From contig CAWKFA010000009.1 of the NCBI GenBank assembly GCA_963848825.1, forward strand, positions 1 through 64,000: a DNA stretch of 64,000 bases, in the 5' to 3' direction. This DNA comes from CAVVSQ01 sp963848825. GTDB lineage: Bacteria; Planctomycetota; Planctomycetia; Gemmatales; Gemmataceae. The notes beneath the pieces were generated by a model that saw only the letters and a program-made list of their open reading frames with translations, ran no database searches and was not told the DNA's origin. Positions 46,377 through 58,722 of the stretch are shown here, one piece after another (position 1 is the stretch's first letter; the number at the start of each line of letters is the position of its first letter). A program made the position numbers and the translations under genes.

Positions 46377-47870
46377 ATGAGCAACGACTCCCAACAGATC
46401 GTCAACAAAGCCTGGAACTTCGCCCACGTCCTCCGGGACGACGGCCTCTCGTACATGGCCTACACGGAGCAGATCACCTTTCTGCTCTTTCTCAAGATGG
46501 CCGACGAGCAGACGAAGCCGCCGTACAACCGGCCCGCCATCGTGCCCGGCCAAGTTCGGCTGGGAGAGCCTGCTGAAGCGGGAAGGCGACGAACTTGAAG
46601 CCCACTACCGGCACATCCTCGAAGAACTCGGCAAGCAGCCGGGGATGCTCGGCGAAATCTTCAAGAAGGCCCGGCCGGAGATTCAGAACCCGGCCACGCT
46701 GCGGCGGCTGATCGTGGACCTGATCGAGCCGATGAAGTGGTCGTCGATGGAGGCCGACGTGAAGGGCGACATTTACGAAGGGCTGCTTGCCAAGAAGAGC
46801 GCCGAAGAATCGCCCAAGGGGGCGGGCCAATACTTCACGCCCCGCGCAACTCATCAAGGCCATCGTGGATTGCGTGCAGCCGACCGCCGACGACACGGTT
46901 TGCGACCCGGCGGCCGGCACGGGCGGCTTCCTGCTGGCGGCTTACGATTACGTGGTCAAGCACCAGGGCAAGACGCTCGACAAGGACCAGAAAAAGCACC
47001 TGCGGACGAAGTTCGTGAAGGGCTGGGAGTTGGTCCCCAACACGGCCCGGCTGTGCATCATGAACCTTTACCTGCACGGCATCGACGCCGACCCCTGCCC
47101 GATCAAGTCCGGCGTGGACAGCCTCGCCAGCGATCCCGGCGAGCGGTTCAGCGTGGTGCTGACCAATCCGCCCTTCGGCAAGAAAAGCAGCATCGCCATC
47201 GTCAACGAGGCGGGCGACCTGGAGAAGGAAGACACCGCCTACGAACGCCAGGATTTCTGGACGACGACCAAGAACAAGCAACTGAACTTCCTCCAGCACG
47301 TCAAGACGCTGCTCAAGGTCAATGGCCGCTGCGCCATCGTCGTGCCGGACAACGTGCTGTTCGAGGGCGGGGCCGGCGAAACGGTGCGCCGCAACCTGCT
47401 CAAGCAATGCGACGTGCATACGCTGCTGCGGCTGCCGACCGGCATCTTCTACGCCCAGGGCGTCAAGGCCAACGTGCTGTTCTTCGACGCCAGGCCCGCC
47501 CAGGAAAAGCCGTGGACCAAAACGCTGTGGGTCTACGACCTGCGGACGAACATGCACTTCACGCAGAAGACGAACCCGCTCAAGCGGTCGGACCTGGACG
47601 AGTTCGTGGAGTGCTACCAGCCTGACAACCGCCACCGGCGCAAGCCGACCTGGAGCGAGGCCAGCCCCGAAGGCCGCTGGCGGTCGTTCGACTACGAAGA
47701 ACTGATGAAGCGGGACAAGGTGAACCTGGACATTTTCTGGCTCAAGGACAAGAGCCTGGAGGACTCCGACGACCTGCCCGACGCCCGACGTGCTGGCCCA
47801 GGAGATCGCCGACGACCTGCAGACGGCGCTGGAGCAGTTCACGGCGATTGCGGAGAAGCTGAAGGGGTGA
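46377..47870 (+). CDS. hsdM: Type I restriction enzyme M subunit (three frameshifts)
   Basis: N6-adenine methyltransferase and modification subunit. N-terminal HsdM_N: NDSQQIVNKAWNFAHVLRDD, YTEQITFLLFLKMADEQ. Methyltransferase: motif I VCDPAAGTGGFLLAAYDYV, motif IV VVLTNPPFGKKSS (NPPF), then LKQCDVHTLLRLPTGIFYAQ with GVKANVLFFD and the C-terminal FTQKTNPLKRSDLDEFV. The tail DVLAQEIADDLQTALEQFTA ends at TGA 47868-47870. Frame changes near 46555, 46850 and 47785. It lies after the interrupted AlbA_2 gene, last in the restriction locus. Confidence 0.9.
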
Positions 47871-47884
47871 GTGCCGTGGGTAGG

Positions 47885-48005
47885 TTTTTAGCTGCAGACC
47901 TTTCTCACCGGCCGGGCAAGCCGGCCGGGGTCGTGGAATGGGGTGGGTTGGCTTTTTAGCTACAGACCTTTCTCACCTGCCGGGCGAGCCGGCGAGGGGT
48001 CGTGG
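47885..48005 (-). repeat. Dispersed repeat family I, two inverted copies
   Basis: Read on the minus strand, copy 1 (47885-47936) and copy 2 (47952-48005) carry CCACGACCCC, a GCCGG/CCGGC hairpin, GAGAAAGGTCTG and AGCTAAAAA. They are the same unit as at 20069 and 32643. They start 15 nt after the hsdM stop. Confidence 0.8.
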
Positions 48006-48037
48006 AGTGGGAGGTGAATGGGGAGCGGTAGGCGTCC

Positions 48038-48070
48038 GCATTGCCACCCGGAGTACCGTGTGGCAATGGC
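48038..48070. repeat. Dispersed repeat family II, single copy
   Basis: GCATTGCCACCCGGAGTACC then GTGTGGCAATGGC. It matches the 24197-24229 copy at 29-30 of 33 positions by eye and is internally near-palindromic. The remaining gap up to 48376 contains short AATGCTATGC direct repeats (48136-48173) and no supported gene. Confidence 0.75.
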
Positions 48071-48376
48071 ACCGTGCGCTGCAGCCGATGCCTCCAAACT
48101 TGGTGGGCGTTCCTGCAGGACGTTCATGAATTTGTTATGCGATTATGCGAAATGCTATGCAAAATGCTATGCGTCGCCGAGGGGGTTGCCCGGTGGGTGC
48201 ATACATACCATTTTTGCACGCGGCGATAGGGGCCGTGCCACTGGATTGCGCCGGGTGAAACTATGAAGGAGGCCGACGCCGACTGGTGGAGTCCTTTGAG
48301 CACGTGGTAGCGTTTTGGGGTATGGGAGAGTGAAACGACCCCCTACGCTGCCCCGCGGGGTCGGTGGGGGGGGAAA

Positions 48377-49160
48377 TCACTCCGGCGGCTTGGGTCGATC
48401 GCCGGTGTAGCCTTTCAAGGATCGGGCCATGACCCAATCGGGGGCCCAGCGGGCCAGCTTCATGAGGAGGGTGGTTTGCCAGGGAAAGTTGAGGACCTTT
48501 TTCTTGCGCCTGGAGAGCGCGGATGATCTTGGCGGCGGCTTTTTCGGCGGTCATGAGCCAGGGCATGGGGAACTCGTTGACGTCGGTCATGGGCGTTTTC
48601 ACGAAACCCGGGCAGATCGTCGTGACGGCGATGCCGCGGCGGCGCAGCTCGATCCGCAAGCCCTCCATATAGACGTTGACGGCGGCCTTGCTGGAGCAAT
48701 AGCCCGATTCGCCCGGCATGCCCTTGTAGGCGGCCAGGCTCGAAACGGCGGCCAGGTGGCCCCTGTGCCGCTGCAGCATTTCGGGCAAGACCGCTTCAAT
48801 GGCGTAGACGACCCCCAGGTAGTTGACCTTGATCATGTTGTCGACCTGATCCATGTTCAGGGGTTCGAGCTGCGTTGGCAGCCCCACGCCCGAATTGGCG
48901 ATCAGCAAATCGACAGGGCCCAGTTGTGCGCGTAGGGCGTGGATTGCTTCCACGGTAGGCCGACGCTGGGCCACATCGGCCTGGGCGACGGCCACCTTGC
49001 CACCGGCAGCACGAATCTCGCTGGCCAGCGCCTCCAGGCGGTCGAGGCGCCTGGCCAGAAGGCCCACCGCGCAGCCTTGCCGGGCCAGCAACCTGGCCAT
49101 TTCCCAGCCCATGCCACTTGATGCCCCGGTAATGATGGCGACCTGGTTGACGAAGGACAT
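48377..49160 (-). CDS. Short-chain dehydrogenase/reductase (one frameshift)
   Basis: NAD(P)-dependent oxidoreductase. The Rossmann motif VAIITGASSGMGWEMARLLA (TGxxxGxG), DLLIANSGVGLP (NAG-like), active-site Ser in AAVSSLAAYKGMPG and the YCSSKAAV Tyr-x-x-x-Lys motif, with PGFVKTPM, identify a classical SDR. The C-terminus after a shift near 48505 reads VLNFPWQTTLLMKLARWAPD and ends at 48377. About 260 residues after repair. Substrate unknown; the WQTTLLMKLARW tail is typical of SDRs acting on acyl or lipid-like substrates, which is a weak hint only. Confidence 0.85.
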
Positions 49161-49385
49161 ACCTGTCTCGATTATTCGGGTTTCGCGGAAGATTACGCCT
49201 TAACCTTTCCCATCTGTACCTTTTTTCCTTATCGTTTCCACGCTGTTTCCGCCACTGCCCGGGCCGTAAATACCACAAAATGGTCAGGGATGTGGCATAC
49301 TTGAGCGGATAGCCTTGGCATTTCCCCAAACGCTTGCAACAATTCGGGTAGCTGTTGGCCGAGACCATTTAATGCACGAAAAACG

Positions 49386-52241
49386 ATGCTCCTCTTTGGC
49401 AGTATGCTGGTTTGGTGCCCGGGTGCGCGCCCGGCTCAAGTGGGCGACAGCATTGGGTTGCCTGCTGGCGGCCACGGCCCTGTGCAGCCCCCCCAGCCAC
49501 CGCCGCCCGCGACTTACCAGGTCGTGCTTCGCTACGAGATTGCCGCGGCGCGCGATCAGCATGTCGTTTTGTACGACGCCATGATCGAGCGCCTCAAAGC
49601 ACTGGGCTTCCAGTTCGATCCGCCGCTGGAAAAGCACCCGCGCACCGACCGCGAAGACCGCTCCAAGAACTACCTGAGGGGCTCCATCGCCTCGGCCAAG
49701 GCCCTCAAAGTGCTCGGCACGCCCAACGTGCAAGCGCTGCTGCTGATGCCGGAGGATTTTGACTATCCACCGAAAGATCTCGACAAAAACGTGCTGGTGC
49801 GCCTGGAACTGGCCGAGCGGCGTCGCCCCGGACCGCCAGCGCCAGCTTGCCGAACAGGTCAAGGCGGTCCTGCGAACGTTGAATTTCCGCGAAGCCATCG
49901 CCTACGATCACCATGGCTATGGCCACCTGCCCTTTACGCGGCTCGTGGGCACGATTCCGAGCGGCCGGCTGGAGGTGCTTCTCAAGGACCTGCGCGGGCA
50001 GCCGGGAGGCTGGTTCGCGGCGCTCATTCCACCGCAGGATGTCCCGGCGCCCTTGCGTAACGTCAATCCGATCCAGATCGTGGAAGTGATGGCGGAGAGT
50101 GAACCGATCGCCGAGATTGCGCTTCCCGGGCCACGTACGCCGGATTACCTCGAGAAGATTAGCGCCGAGCTCTGGTCGCAACTGGAGGCCAAGCAGCCCG
50201 GCGATGAGGCCCTGCGCGTCGAGTTGATCTTCGCGAGAATGTTGAACGCGGACGATCGTAGCTGGCGCGGCCTGCTGGAGGAGGCGGCGCCCGGGGTGTT
50301 CGTGGAAAGTCAGCTTGGCCAGGTGGTGAACGCCGTCGTCACGCGCGGCCAGGTCAAGACGCTCGCGGCCCTGGACTCCATCGTAACAATCCGGTTACCC
50401 CGGGCCGTCCGCATCGATATCGACCCTGGTGTCTCACTTCCCGGTGACAACGCCAGGGCATTGGCGCTGTCCGGCCTGGAAGCGCTGCACAAAAAAGGCA
50501 AGCTCGGACAGGGCGTGCGTCTGGCCTTGCTGGATACCGATTTTCGCGGCTGGTCCGAGCTTGTGAGCAAGGGGAAGTTGCCCGCGAACACGCGGCTGGT
50601 CGATCTCACAGCCGAACGCGATACGGAACTGCATCCCGGACCATCTACGGCGCCGGGTCCTGTGGGCCATGGCACGCAGTGCGCCCTGGCCGCCGCCCTG
50701 GCCGCACCGAAGGCGGAACTGGTGCTCGTTCGCGTGGACCGGTCGTCGGCGTACCAGATCGCCGAAGTCGCCCGGTATGTCCGTGATGGCAACTTGTCCT
50801 CCCCTTATGTCGATCGCCGTCGCGACGAGTTGGTCACGGCGCGCGCCGAACTTAACCTGCTGCGCTCCGACGTCCTCCGCGAAAGGCGCCTCATTCTCGA
50901 TAATTTCGTCGATGAAACTGACCAGGACAGGGACTTCAGCTTTCTTGGCCCCGTGTACGGCTGGGTCTTCAGCGCCCGCACCTGGAGCCGTGCCCAGTTG
51001 GCTTATCTGGATAAGTTGGAAAAGACGCTCGCCGAACGGAACGCTCGGTTTTTCAAGCTTGTGGATGATATTCGATCTTTGCAGGGGATCACGCTGATCG
51101 CGTGCCCGCTGGTGTGGAACGACGGCTTCGCCCTCGGTGCCGGCAGTCCGCTAAGCCGGGCGCTCGAAGGCATCCAGCGCGGGCGAGCCGCGGGCCAGAG
51201 TAAATGGCGCCCTGGCGCCGATCCTGTGGCTTCAATCGGCCGGCAACACGCGGGGGCAGTCCTGGTTCGGACTGTTTAATGATGAAGACAGCAATGGCTT
51301 CATGGAGTTCGCTTCGCCGCTCCAGCCCCTGCCCAAAGGTCAATGGACCACCGAGTTGAACTTCCTGGCCTGGCAGCCCTATGGCAAGGCTCAGACGGCG
51401 GACTTGCCCGCGGGAACGCCGTTACGGATCACGCTCCAGTGGCGTGAGCCCCATGATCCCGATTATTTTCCGCGCCCGGCGAAGAGGATTTCTACCGCAA
51501 ACCACTCGCTGACCTGAGATTGTCCTTGCTGCGCCAGCGCGACCCGGATGGCAAGACGTTACCGGCGGATGCTTTCGACCTGGTCGCTGTTTCCTCGGGA
51601 TTAGCACAGCGTCTCGAGCATCAGCCGGCCGGCACAATTTATGAGGTTGTTCTCGAAACCACGCTAAGCCAGGCGGGCCGGTATGCGCTGCGCGTGCAGC
51701 GCCCACTGGGCGAGCAATGGTTCCTGGCGCAGGGCCCTGGCCAGAAACGACCGATGTTTGTCAACATGGGCGGACTCAAGCCGTCTGGCCTGCGCCCTCT
51801 TGGAGCCGTTACCTTGCCGGCCCTCGAAAAAAACTGGGAACTACGTTTGCGCCTGTTCGTGGAGGCCGACGGATGCGCAGGGTCGGTCAGGGCGGCCCGT
51901 GTTCACCGATTTCGCCACGGACCAGGGCAGTATTGGTATTCCGGCCGACGCGCGCTCGGTCATCACCGTTGGCGCCGCCGACTGGCAAAACCAGCCGCGT
52001 CCCTATAGCGCGGGCGGGCCCCTTCCCTTCGCGGGGCTGGCCAAAAAACCTGCCGTGCTCGCTTATGATGGCCTGCATTTTGATGCCGCCAACTCCGGCG
52101 GCGCCTTGGGAAGCAGCATCGCCACCTCGTTTGCCGCCGGCACCGTCGCTACCCTGCTCAGCGCCGGCATGACCCCTGCTGACGCAGTCGCTTTATCTGA
52201 ATCAATTCGACGGCCAGGTGCTGCGCCAAGCCACTAAATGA
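49386..52241 (+). CDS. Subtilisin-like (S8) serine peptidase, secreted (several frameshifts)
   Basis: Signal-like start LLFGSMLVWCPGARPA. A long N-terminal region of about 350 residues with ATYQVVLRYEIAAARDQHVV is unassigned. Catalytic Asp in GVRLALLDTDFRGW, His in GPVGHGTQCALAAALAA, and Ser in GGALGSSIATSFAAGTVATL near the end. An extra ~230-residue domain (LNFLAWQPYGKAQTADLPAG; LPALEKNWELRLRLFVEADG) separates His from Ser. Frame changes near 49820, 51200, 51480 and 51870, and possibly 52195. The catalytic triad is complete once frames are joined. Probably a periplasmic or extracellular protease. Confidence 0.75.
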
Positions 52242-52424
52242 CTTTTCTACCTCTTCGCTGTCCGCTCCCCGTCCCAAGGCCTGATGATGCCGCCATTTGA
52301 TTGGCTTTTCATCTTTCGCTGGGTATGATGGGCCACAACCTGTTTTCCGGGTGCGGGCTTGCCAATCCGCAGGCGCAACCCGGGCAAAAATGACATGCGC
52401 TCCACGCGACTTCCGAGGCACACC

Positions 52425-55144
52425 ATGGGAATCACCCGACGTCTCTTGGGTTTAATGTTTTTGGCCGTACCGGGCATCATCTACGCCGACAATCCGCCCG
52501 CCGAACAATATCGCCCTGACCCGGCCGCCGTGCAGCGCCACGGCAAAGCCTACCGCTATCCCCAGGATGGCTGGATCGTGTTGCACATCGAGGGGGAACC
52601 CTACGAACGCGGCTACCAGCATGGACGACTGTTGTCGAAGGAGATCGCGGCCAACCTGCGTTGTTTCGCGGCCGTTCAGGGCCATCAAGCCGCCGGCGGA
52701 AGCCTGGCAACACACGCGCAGCCTGACGAACGCGCTATTCCTGCGCCGCACGATTCCGGAATTTCTCGAGGAAATGAAAGGGATCGCCGATGGCGCCACG
52801 GCGGCGGGCGCCCGCATCTTCCAGCGACCCATCGACCTTGTGGACATCGTGGCCCTCAACTCCTGGATGGAAATCGAGACACTGGATTCAGCGCTCGAAG
52901 CGCTGCCGACCGGCCTTGAGGGCAAGCAGTATGCCGATGGCCAACCGCGCGCGAAACCCGCACCGCGCCCGAGCATTGCAGCGCTTTCGCCGCCACCGGG
53001 CCTGCAACCGCTGACGGCAAGATTGTGTTTGGACATATCACGATGTCGGGGCTTAATGCCGCCAATTTTTCCAACGTCTGGCTCGACATCAAGCCCGCCC
53101 AGGGTCATCGCGTACTCATGTGTGCCTATCCCGGCGGCATCCAAAGTGGCATGGATTATTACACCAACGATGCCGGCCTGCTTATCGCCGAAACGACGAT
53201 CTCTCAGACTCGTTTCAATGCTCAGGGCTTGACCGAAGCGTCGCGCATTCGCCAGGCCAGCCAATACGCGGCCACGATCGATGAAGCAGTCTCGATCCTC
53301 CAAAAAGACAATAACGGCCTTTACACCAACGAATGGCTGCTCGGCGACATCAACACCAACGAGATTGCTTTGTTCGAGCAAGGTACCGAGAAGACCAAGT
53401 TGCACCGCAGCAGCAAAAACGAATGGATCGGCGGCACCACCGGCTTTTATTGGGGCTGCAACAACACCAAAGACCTGGCGCTGCGTTTGGAGACAACCCC
53501 CGGCCTGTCCGGACGGCCCGCCAATCTGGTTTTTCACCCCTCGGCACGCGATCTGGCGTGGCAACGGCTCTACCATAAATACAACGGCCGCATCGACGTC
53601 GCCTTCGCCAAGGAGGCATTTACATCGCCGCCGTTGGCCGCCATTCGCTCCCTCGATGCCAAGTTCACCACGACCGCCATGGCGAAAAACTTGCAATCCT
53701 GGGCCCTGTTCGGTCCACCGCTGGGAAAAACCTGGCATCCCACGGTTGAGCAGCGCCGTAACTATCCGGAGATCAAGTCGCTGGTGAGCAATCCCTGGAC
53801 TATCCTTCATGGCGCTCCCCGCCGGAGGCCACCACGCTGGCCGCGGACATCGAGCCAGCGGAGCCGGCCAAAACAAAGACGCTGGTGAAAACAGGCAAAA
53901 AGAAGGGCCCCACGCTGCTCCAGGTTCCCGCCTGGCACGGCACGCTATTGCCCGAAACGGACGGCGACATCTGGTTGACGACTGCCTTTGCCGATTATGA
54001 AAGAATCGTCGCCAGGCAAAAATCCGCGCGTGCCAGCGGCGCGGAACCAGCTCCCGAGGAACGGGACGAGATGGCCCTTGAGCTCTTTGCGTTTCGCAGC
54101 CGGTATCTTTCCGCCGATGCACAGGCGCGTGCTGGCAAGCCACTCACGGCCATCAAGGCCGACCTGGCCAGTGACGATTGGTACCGCATCGCGTCCGGCA
54201 AGGGCGTGCTTGTTTTGCATGAACTTCGTCGGCTGTTAGGGGACTCTCCCTTTGAAGAAGCCATGGAAAGCTTCGGTCGTGAGAACGCTGGCAAGAAAGT
54301 CACCACCGCGCAATTTGACAGCCACCTCAAGAGCTTGGCCGGCAAACAAGTTGAAGGCTTCATTGACGCCTGGACGAAACAGACGCACTTACCCGTGATC
54401 CGCCTGAATCAGACCGAAGCCGTGGCGACCGTCGCGGATCAAACCCTGATCCGGGGCGAAATTCAGCGTGAAAGTCTGGAGCCGCCCCTTGCCAGCGTGG
54501 AGATTACCATCGAAACTGCGCAGGGCGAGTTTACCAAAGCCATCGAACTCAAAGGCTTGCGTACTGAATTCACCATCGCCAGCGAAATTGGCCGGCCGCA
54601 ACGGGTGGTCCTCGACAAATACGGCCAGACTGCCCGGGCCGACATGCGCGGCTACTCGATTCAGTCCTTCGAACGCTCCCCCGAAAAGACGCTAATAATC
54701 TACGGCACCGGTTCAGAGATTTTCACCAATCGCGAAGCCGCCGAAGCTTTACAAAAAGCCATCCGCGAAAGCGGCCCGAACTACACCATTCCCATAAAGG
54801 CCGAGCAGGACGCGACTGACGAAGACCTCAGCAATAATCACATCCTCTTGATCGGTAGGCCAGATACCAACGCGTTGGTCAAACGCTTTGAGAAAAATCT
54901 ACCGATCGCCTTCGGCCAGCGCTCCTTCACGGTCCGTGGCAAGACGTATGCTCATCCGGACACGGGCGTAATCGCCGTAGCGGAAAATCCGCTGCACAAA
55001 GGCTACACGCTAGTTCTCGTCGCCGGCCTGAGCGGTGCTGCGACCCTTAACACCGCGCCGAAAGTCGTCGGCCAGCGGGCGGCTGAAATCGTCTTGCTGC
55101 CTCGTGGTGAATCGAGCCAACTCCTGGTGCTGCCTAGCAATTAG
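52425..55144 (+). CDS. C45-type acyltransferase/phospholipase B-like hydrolase with a long extension (frameshifts)
   Basis: Signal peptide MGITRRLLGLMFLAVPGIIY. GWIVLHIEGEPYERGYQHGR is the usual N-terminal block. The autoprocessing Cys is in EHCSAFAATGPATADGKIVF (codon 52977-52979), the new N-terminus of Ntn hydrolases of the C45/penicillin-acyltransferase type. GGIQSGMDYYTNDAGLLIAE, NEWLLGDINTNEIALFEQG and YWGCNNTKDLALR follow. After a shift near 53810 comes a ~400-residue extension with PETDGDIWLTTAFADYERIV, a helical part resembling M1-peptidase C-terminal regions and a final Ig-like part. Other shifts near 52680 and 52925. Substrate unknown. Confidence 0.7.
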
Positions 55145-55194
55145 AAGCCCTCAGCCAGTGTTTTTCGGTATTAATCCGTTTCGACTGGAGCCGC

Positions 55195-58100
55195 CATGCG
55201 AAGCTTCCTCTCCCTCGCCATGTTTGCCACTCTGACTTGTACAAGGTCCGCTCTACGGCCAGGCCAAGACTGCGCCAGCGGATTTCTACCAATATGCGGG
55301 GCTTCCTCCCCTAAAGGCAGCCGAGGTGATGACGGTTCCCGAGGGCTTTCAGGTCAAATTGTTTGCCGGGGAGCCGGACGTCCACCAGCCCATCGCATTT
55401 TGCCTGGACGACCGCGGTCGCGTCTGGGTGGCGGAAGCCTATTGCTATCCCATACGCCGAGCAGACAAGGATGCCAATGACCGCATCGTCATCTTCGAAG
55501 ACACCGACGGCGATGGCGTTTTCGACAAACGCACTGTCTTCATGGAGGGGCTGAATCTCATCAGCGGGCTGGAGGTTGGCCACGGGGGCGTTTGGATCGG
55601 CGCGGCTCCATATTTCATGTTCGTGCCGATGAAAGACGATAAGCCGGCTGGGCCGCCGCGGATATTGCTCGACGGCTGGGCCTGGCAAGATACCCACGAG
55701 ACGCTGAATACGTTCACGTGGGGGCCGGACGGCTGGCTTTACGGCTGCCATGGCGTCTTTACCCATTCGCGGGTCGGCAAGCCCGGTACGCCGGACGCAG
55801 AGCGCCAGCCACTCAACGCCGGGATCTGGCGCTACCATCCCACCAAGCACGTCTTCGAAGTTTTTGCCGAGGGGACGAGCAATCCATGGGGACTCGACTT
55901 CAACGAAAATGGCCAGGCCTTCTGCGAGGCGTGCGTGATTCCGCATTGTTTCCACGTGATTCAGGGCGGGCGCTATCAGCGGCAAGCGGGCCAGCATTTC
56001 AACCCCTATACGTTCGCCGACATCCCTACCATTGCCGACCACCGTCATTATCTTGGCGCCACACCTCACAGCGGTAACGAACGTTCCGACTCGGCCGGCG
56101 GTGGGCATGCCCATTGCGGCACCATGATTTATCAAGGCGGTGCGTGGCCCAAGGAATACTGGGGTCAGATGTTTATGGGTAACATTCATGGCCGGCGCCT
56201 GAATGTCGATATCCTCAATCCCAAAGGCTCCGGCTTCGTCGCCTCCCATAGCCCCGACTTCCTGCTCGCCAACGACGCCTGGGTCGCGCTTCATCAACCT
56301 GCGCTACGGGCCGGACGGCAATGTCTATCTAATCGACTGGTACGACAAGCAAGCTTGCCACACCGGCAATCCCCAGATATGGGACCGGACCAACGGCCGC
56401 ATTTACAAAATCAGCTATCGCGGCACCAAATCGCCGCCCGTCGACCTGACCAAAATGAGCGGCAAGGAATTGGCGCTGTTGCAGACCCACGAAAACAGTT
56501 GGTACGCGCGACATGCCCGCAAGTTGTTGCAAGAACGCGGGACCGACGAGGAGGCCAGACAAATCCTGGCCAACCTGGCGTTTCCGCGGAACCCAGAAGA
56601 CCATGCGGTAAGCGTGCCACAACGTCTACGCGGTTTATGGGCGCTGCACGTCACGGGCAGCCTTACCCAAAAGATGGTGCTTCAAGGTTTGGCGGACCCG
56701 GCCTCCTATGTCCGCGCCTGGTCCATTCAACTTGCTCTCGAGGACAACAAGGTCTCTCCTGAGATCCTTTCCAGGCTCGAAGAAATGGCCGAACGGACTC
56801 GTCTCCCGTGGTTCGGTTGTATCTCGCCTCCGGCGGCACTGCGCCTGGCCGCCGCGCAGCGCTGGCAAATAATGACCGGTCTCGCCGCCCACGCCGAGGA
56901 CGCCGAGCGATCACAACTTGCCTTTGATGTACTGGTATGCCGCCGAACCGCTGGGGGGACAGGATGCCGCCCGCGCCCTGGAACTGGGCCTCCACGCGAA
57001 AACGCCGCGGCTACTGGATTTCATGGTGCGCCGCCTGGTCCAGGCAGACGCCGCTGCGCTGACTCTTGTCATCGACGGCCTGAACAAGACGGACGACCCA
57101 GAGACACAACTAGCAATCCTTCGTGGCCTGAACGAAGGGCTCAAAGGCCGCCGCGATGTCCCCATGCCCAAAGAGTGGCGCTCGCCAGGCTTGACGACGG
57201 CAAGAACCCGCCAGTGCGGACGCAAGCTATCGCCCTTGGCGTCATTTTCGGCGATACGCGGGCGCTGGCTGAAACCCGGCGGGTTGTTATGGACCCGTCC
57301 GTAAACCTGGCCCAGCGCCAAAATGCACTGGAATCTCTTTTGCGGGCCAAAGATAAAGAACTTCCACCGGTACTTTTTAAATTGATCGGCGACCAGCCAC
57401 TACGAAGTAGTGCTCTGCGCGGATTGGCCGTTTACGACGATCCGCATGTGCCGCAGGCCATATTGGCTATTTTTACCAAGCTGAGCTTTGGCGAAAAACG
57501 TGACGCGTTCAGCACTCTCGCCTCGCGTGTTGGTTATGCGCGGGAATTGCTTGAAGCCGTCGCAACCAGGAAAATAGCTGCGAACGAATTATCCGCCGAC
57601 ACCATCCGTCAGCTTCGCAATCTTGGCAACGCGGAATTGACCAAGCGAGTCGCCGACGTCTGGGGAATCGTGCGCGACACGCCTGCCGACCGCGTAAAGC
57701 TGATTGCCCAGCAGCGCAAGGCCCTGAGCACAGTTCAGCCCACCGACGCCTCGATGGGCCGGGCACTATTCGTCAAAACCTGTGCCCAGTGTCACACCTT
57801 GTTCGGCACGGGTGGTAAAGTCGGGCCGGACATCACCGGCGCCAACCGCCAAAATCTCGATTACCTCCTGGAAAACATCTTTGACCCCAGCGCGGTAATT
57901 CCCAAGGAATATGCCGCTACACTCATCGAGCTGAGCGATGGCCGGCTGCTCACCGGCATCATCAAAAATGAGACCCCTGCCCTACTAACCCTGGTCACCG
58001 CCAATGAAACTTTGACCGTGCCCGCGAGCGATATCGCCACCCGGAAGACCAGCGACAAATCCATGATGCCCGACGATCTGGTGTCACAGCTCAAGGCCCC

Positions 58101-58704
58101 AGAGTTGCGAGCTCTCGTGGCCTACCTCCAAAGCCCGGCACAAGTGCCGATGCTGGCGACTGCCGAGAATGCCAAGGACCTTTACAACGGCAAGGATTTG
58201 GCTGGCTGGGACGGCGACATGAAGCTATGGCGCGTGGAAAATGGCGAGATCGTTGGCCAAACGACCGGACTCAAGCATAACGAATTCCTGCGCAGCCAGA
58301 TGATCGCCGAGGATTTTCGTCTGACGCTCAAGGTAAAGTTGGTGCCCGACAAGGAAAACAGCGGTGTGCAGTTTCGCAGTGCGGCGCTGCCGAAAGGCGA
58401 AATGAAAGGTCCGCAAGCCGATATTGGCGCCGGCTGGTGGGGCAAACTTTACGAGGAAAACGGGCGAGGTATCCTGTGGAAGGCACCCGGCGACCAGTTT
58501 GTCAAGAAAGATCAATGGAACGATTACGTGATCGAAGCCAGGGGACCACGCGTGCGCACGCATCTCAACGGCAACCTTTGCGTCGACCTGGAGGACGAAA
58601 AAATCGCCCGACGCGGGTTATTCGCGCTGCAACTCCACAGCGGCGGTCCCATGGAGGTGCGTTTCAAGGACATACGTCTCGAGGTGTTTCCGAAGGCGAA
58701 TTAG
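55195..58704 (+). CDS. PVC-type membrane-bound dehydrogenase with HEAT repeats, cytochrome c and DUF1080 (frameshifts)
   Basis: Signal peptide MRSFLSLAMFATLTCTRS. The dehydrogenase-like propeller (VPEGFQVKLFAGEPDVHQPI; GRVWVAEAYCYPIRRADKDA; WGPDGWLYGCHGVF; GTSNPWGLDFNENGQAF; GNVYLIDWYDKQACH) is the TIGR02604-type domain. HEAT-like repeats cover ~430-800, then a haem-binding site KTCAQCHTLFGTGGKVGPDI (CxxCH) and a C-terminal DUF1080 domain (LYNGKDLAGWDGDMKLWRVE; ALQLHSGGPMEVRFKDIRLE). Shifts near 55290, 56285, 56935 and 57180. Likely a periplasmic oxidoreductase acting on sugars or other alcohols; substrate unknown. The same fusion order is common in planctomycetes. Confidence 0.85.
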
Positions 58705-58722
58705 TACCAAACTGCCGCATTT

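Noticed and set aside
52452..54143. A 563-codon minus-strand open frame opposite the C45 hydrolase
   Set aside because: It has no family motif or start signal. The plus strand carries a signal peptide, catalytic Cys and conserved blocks.
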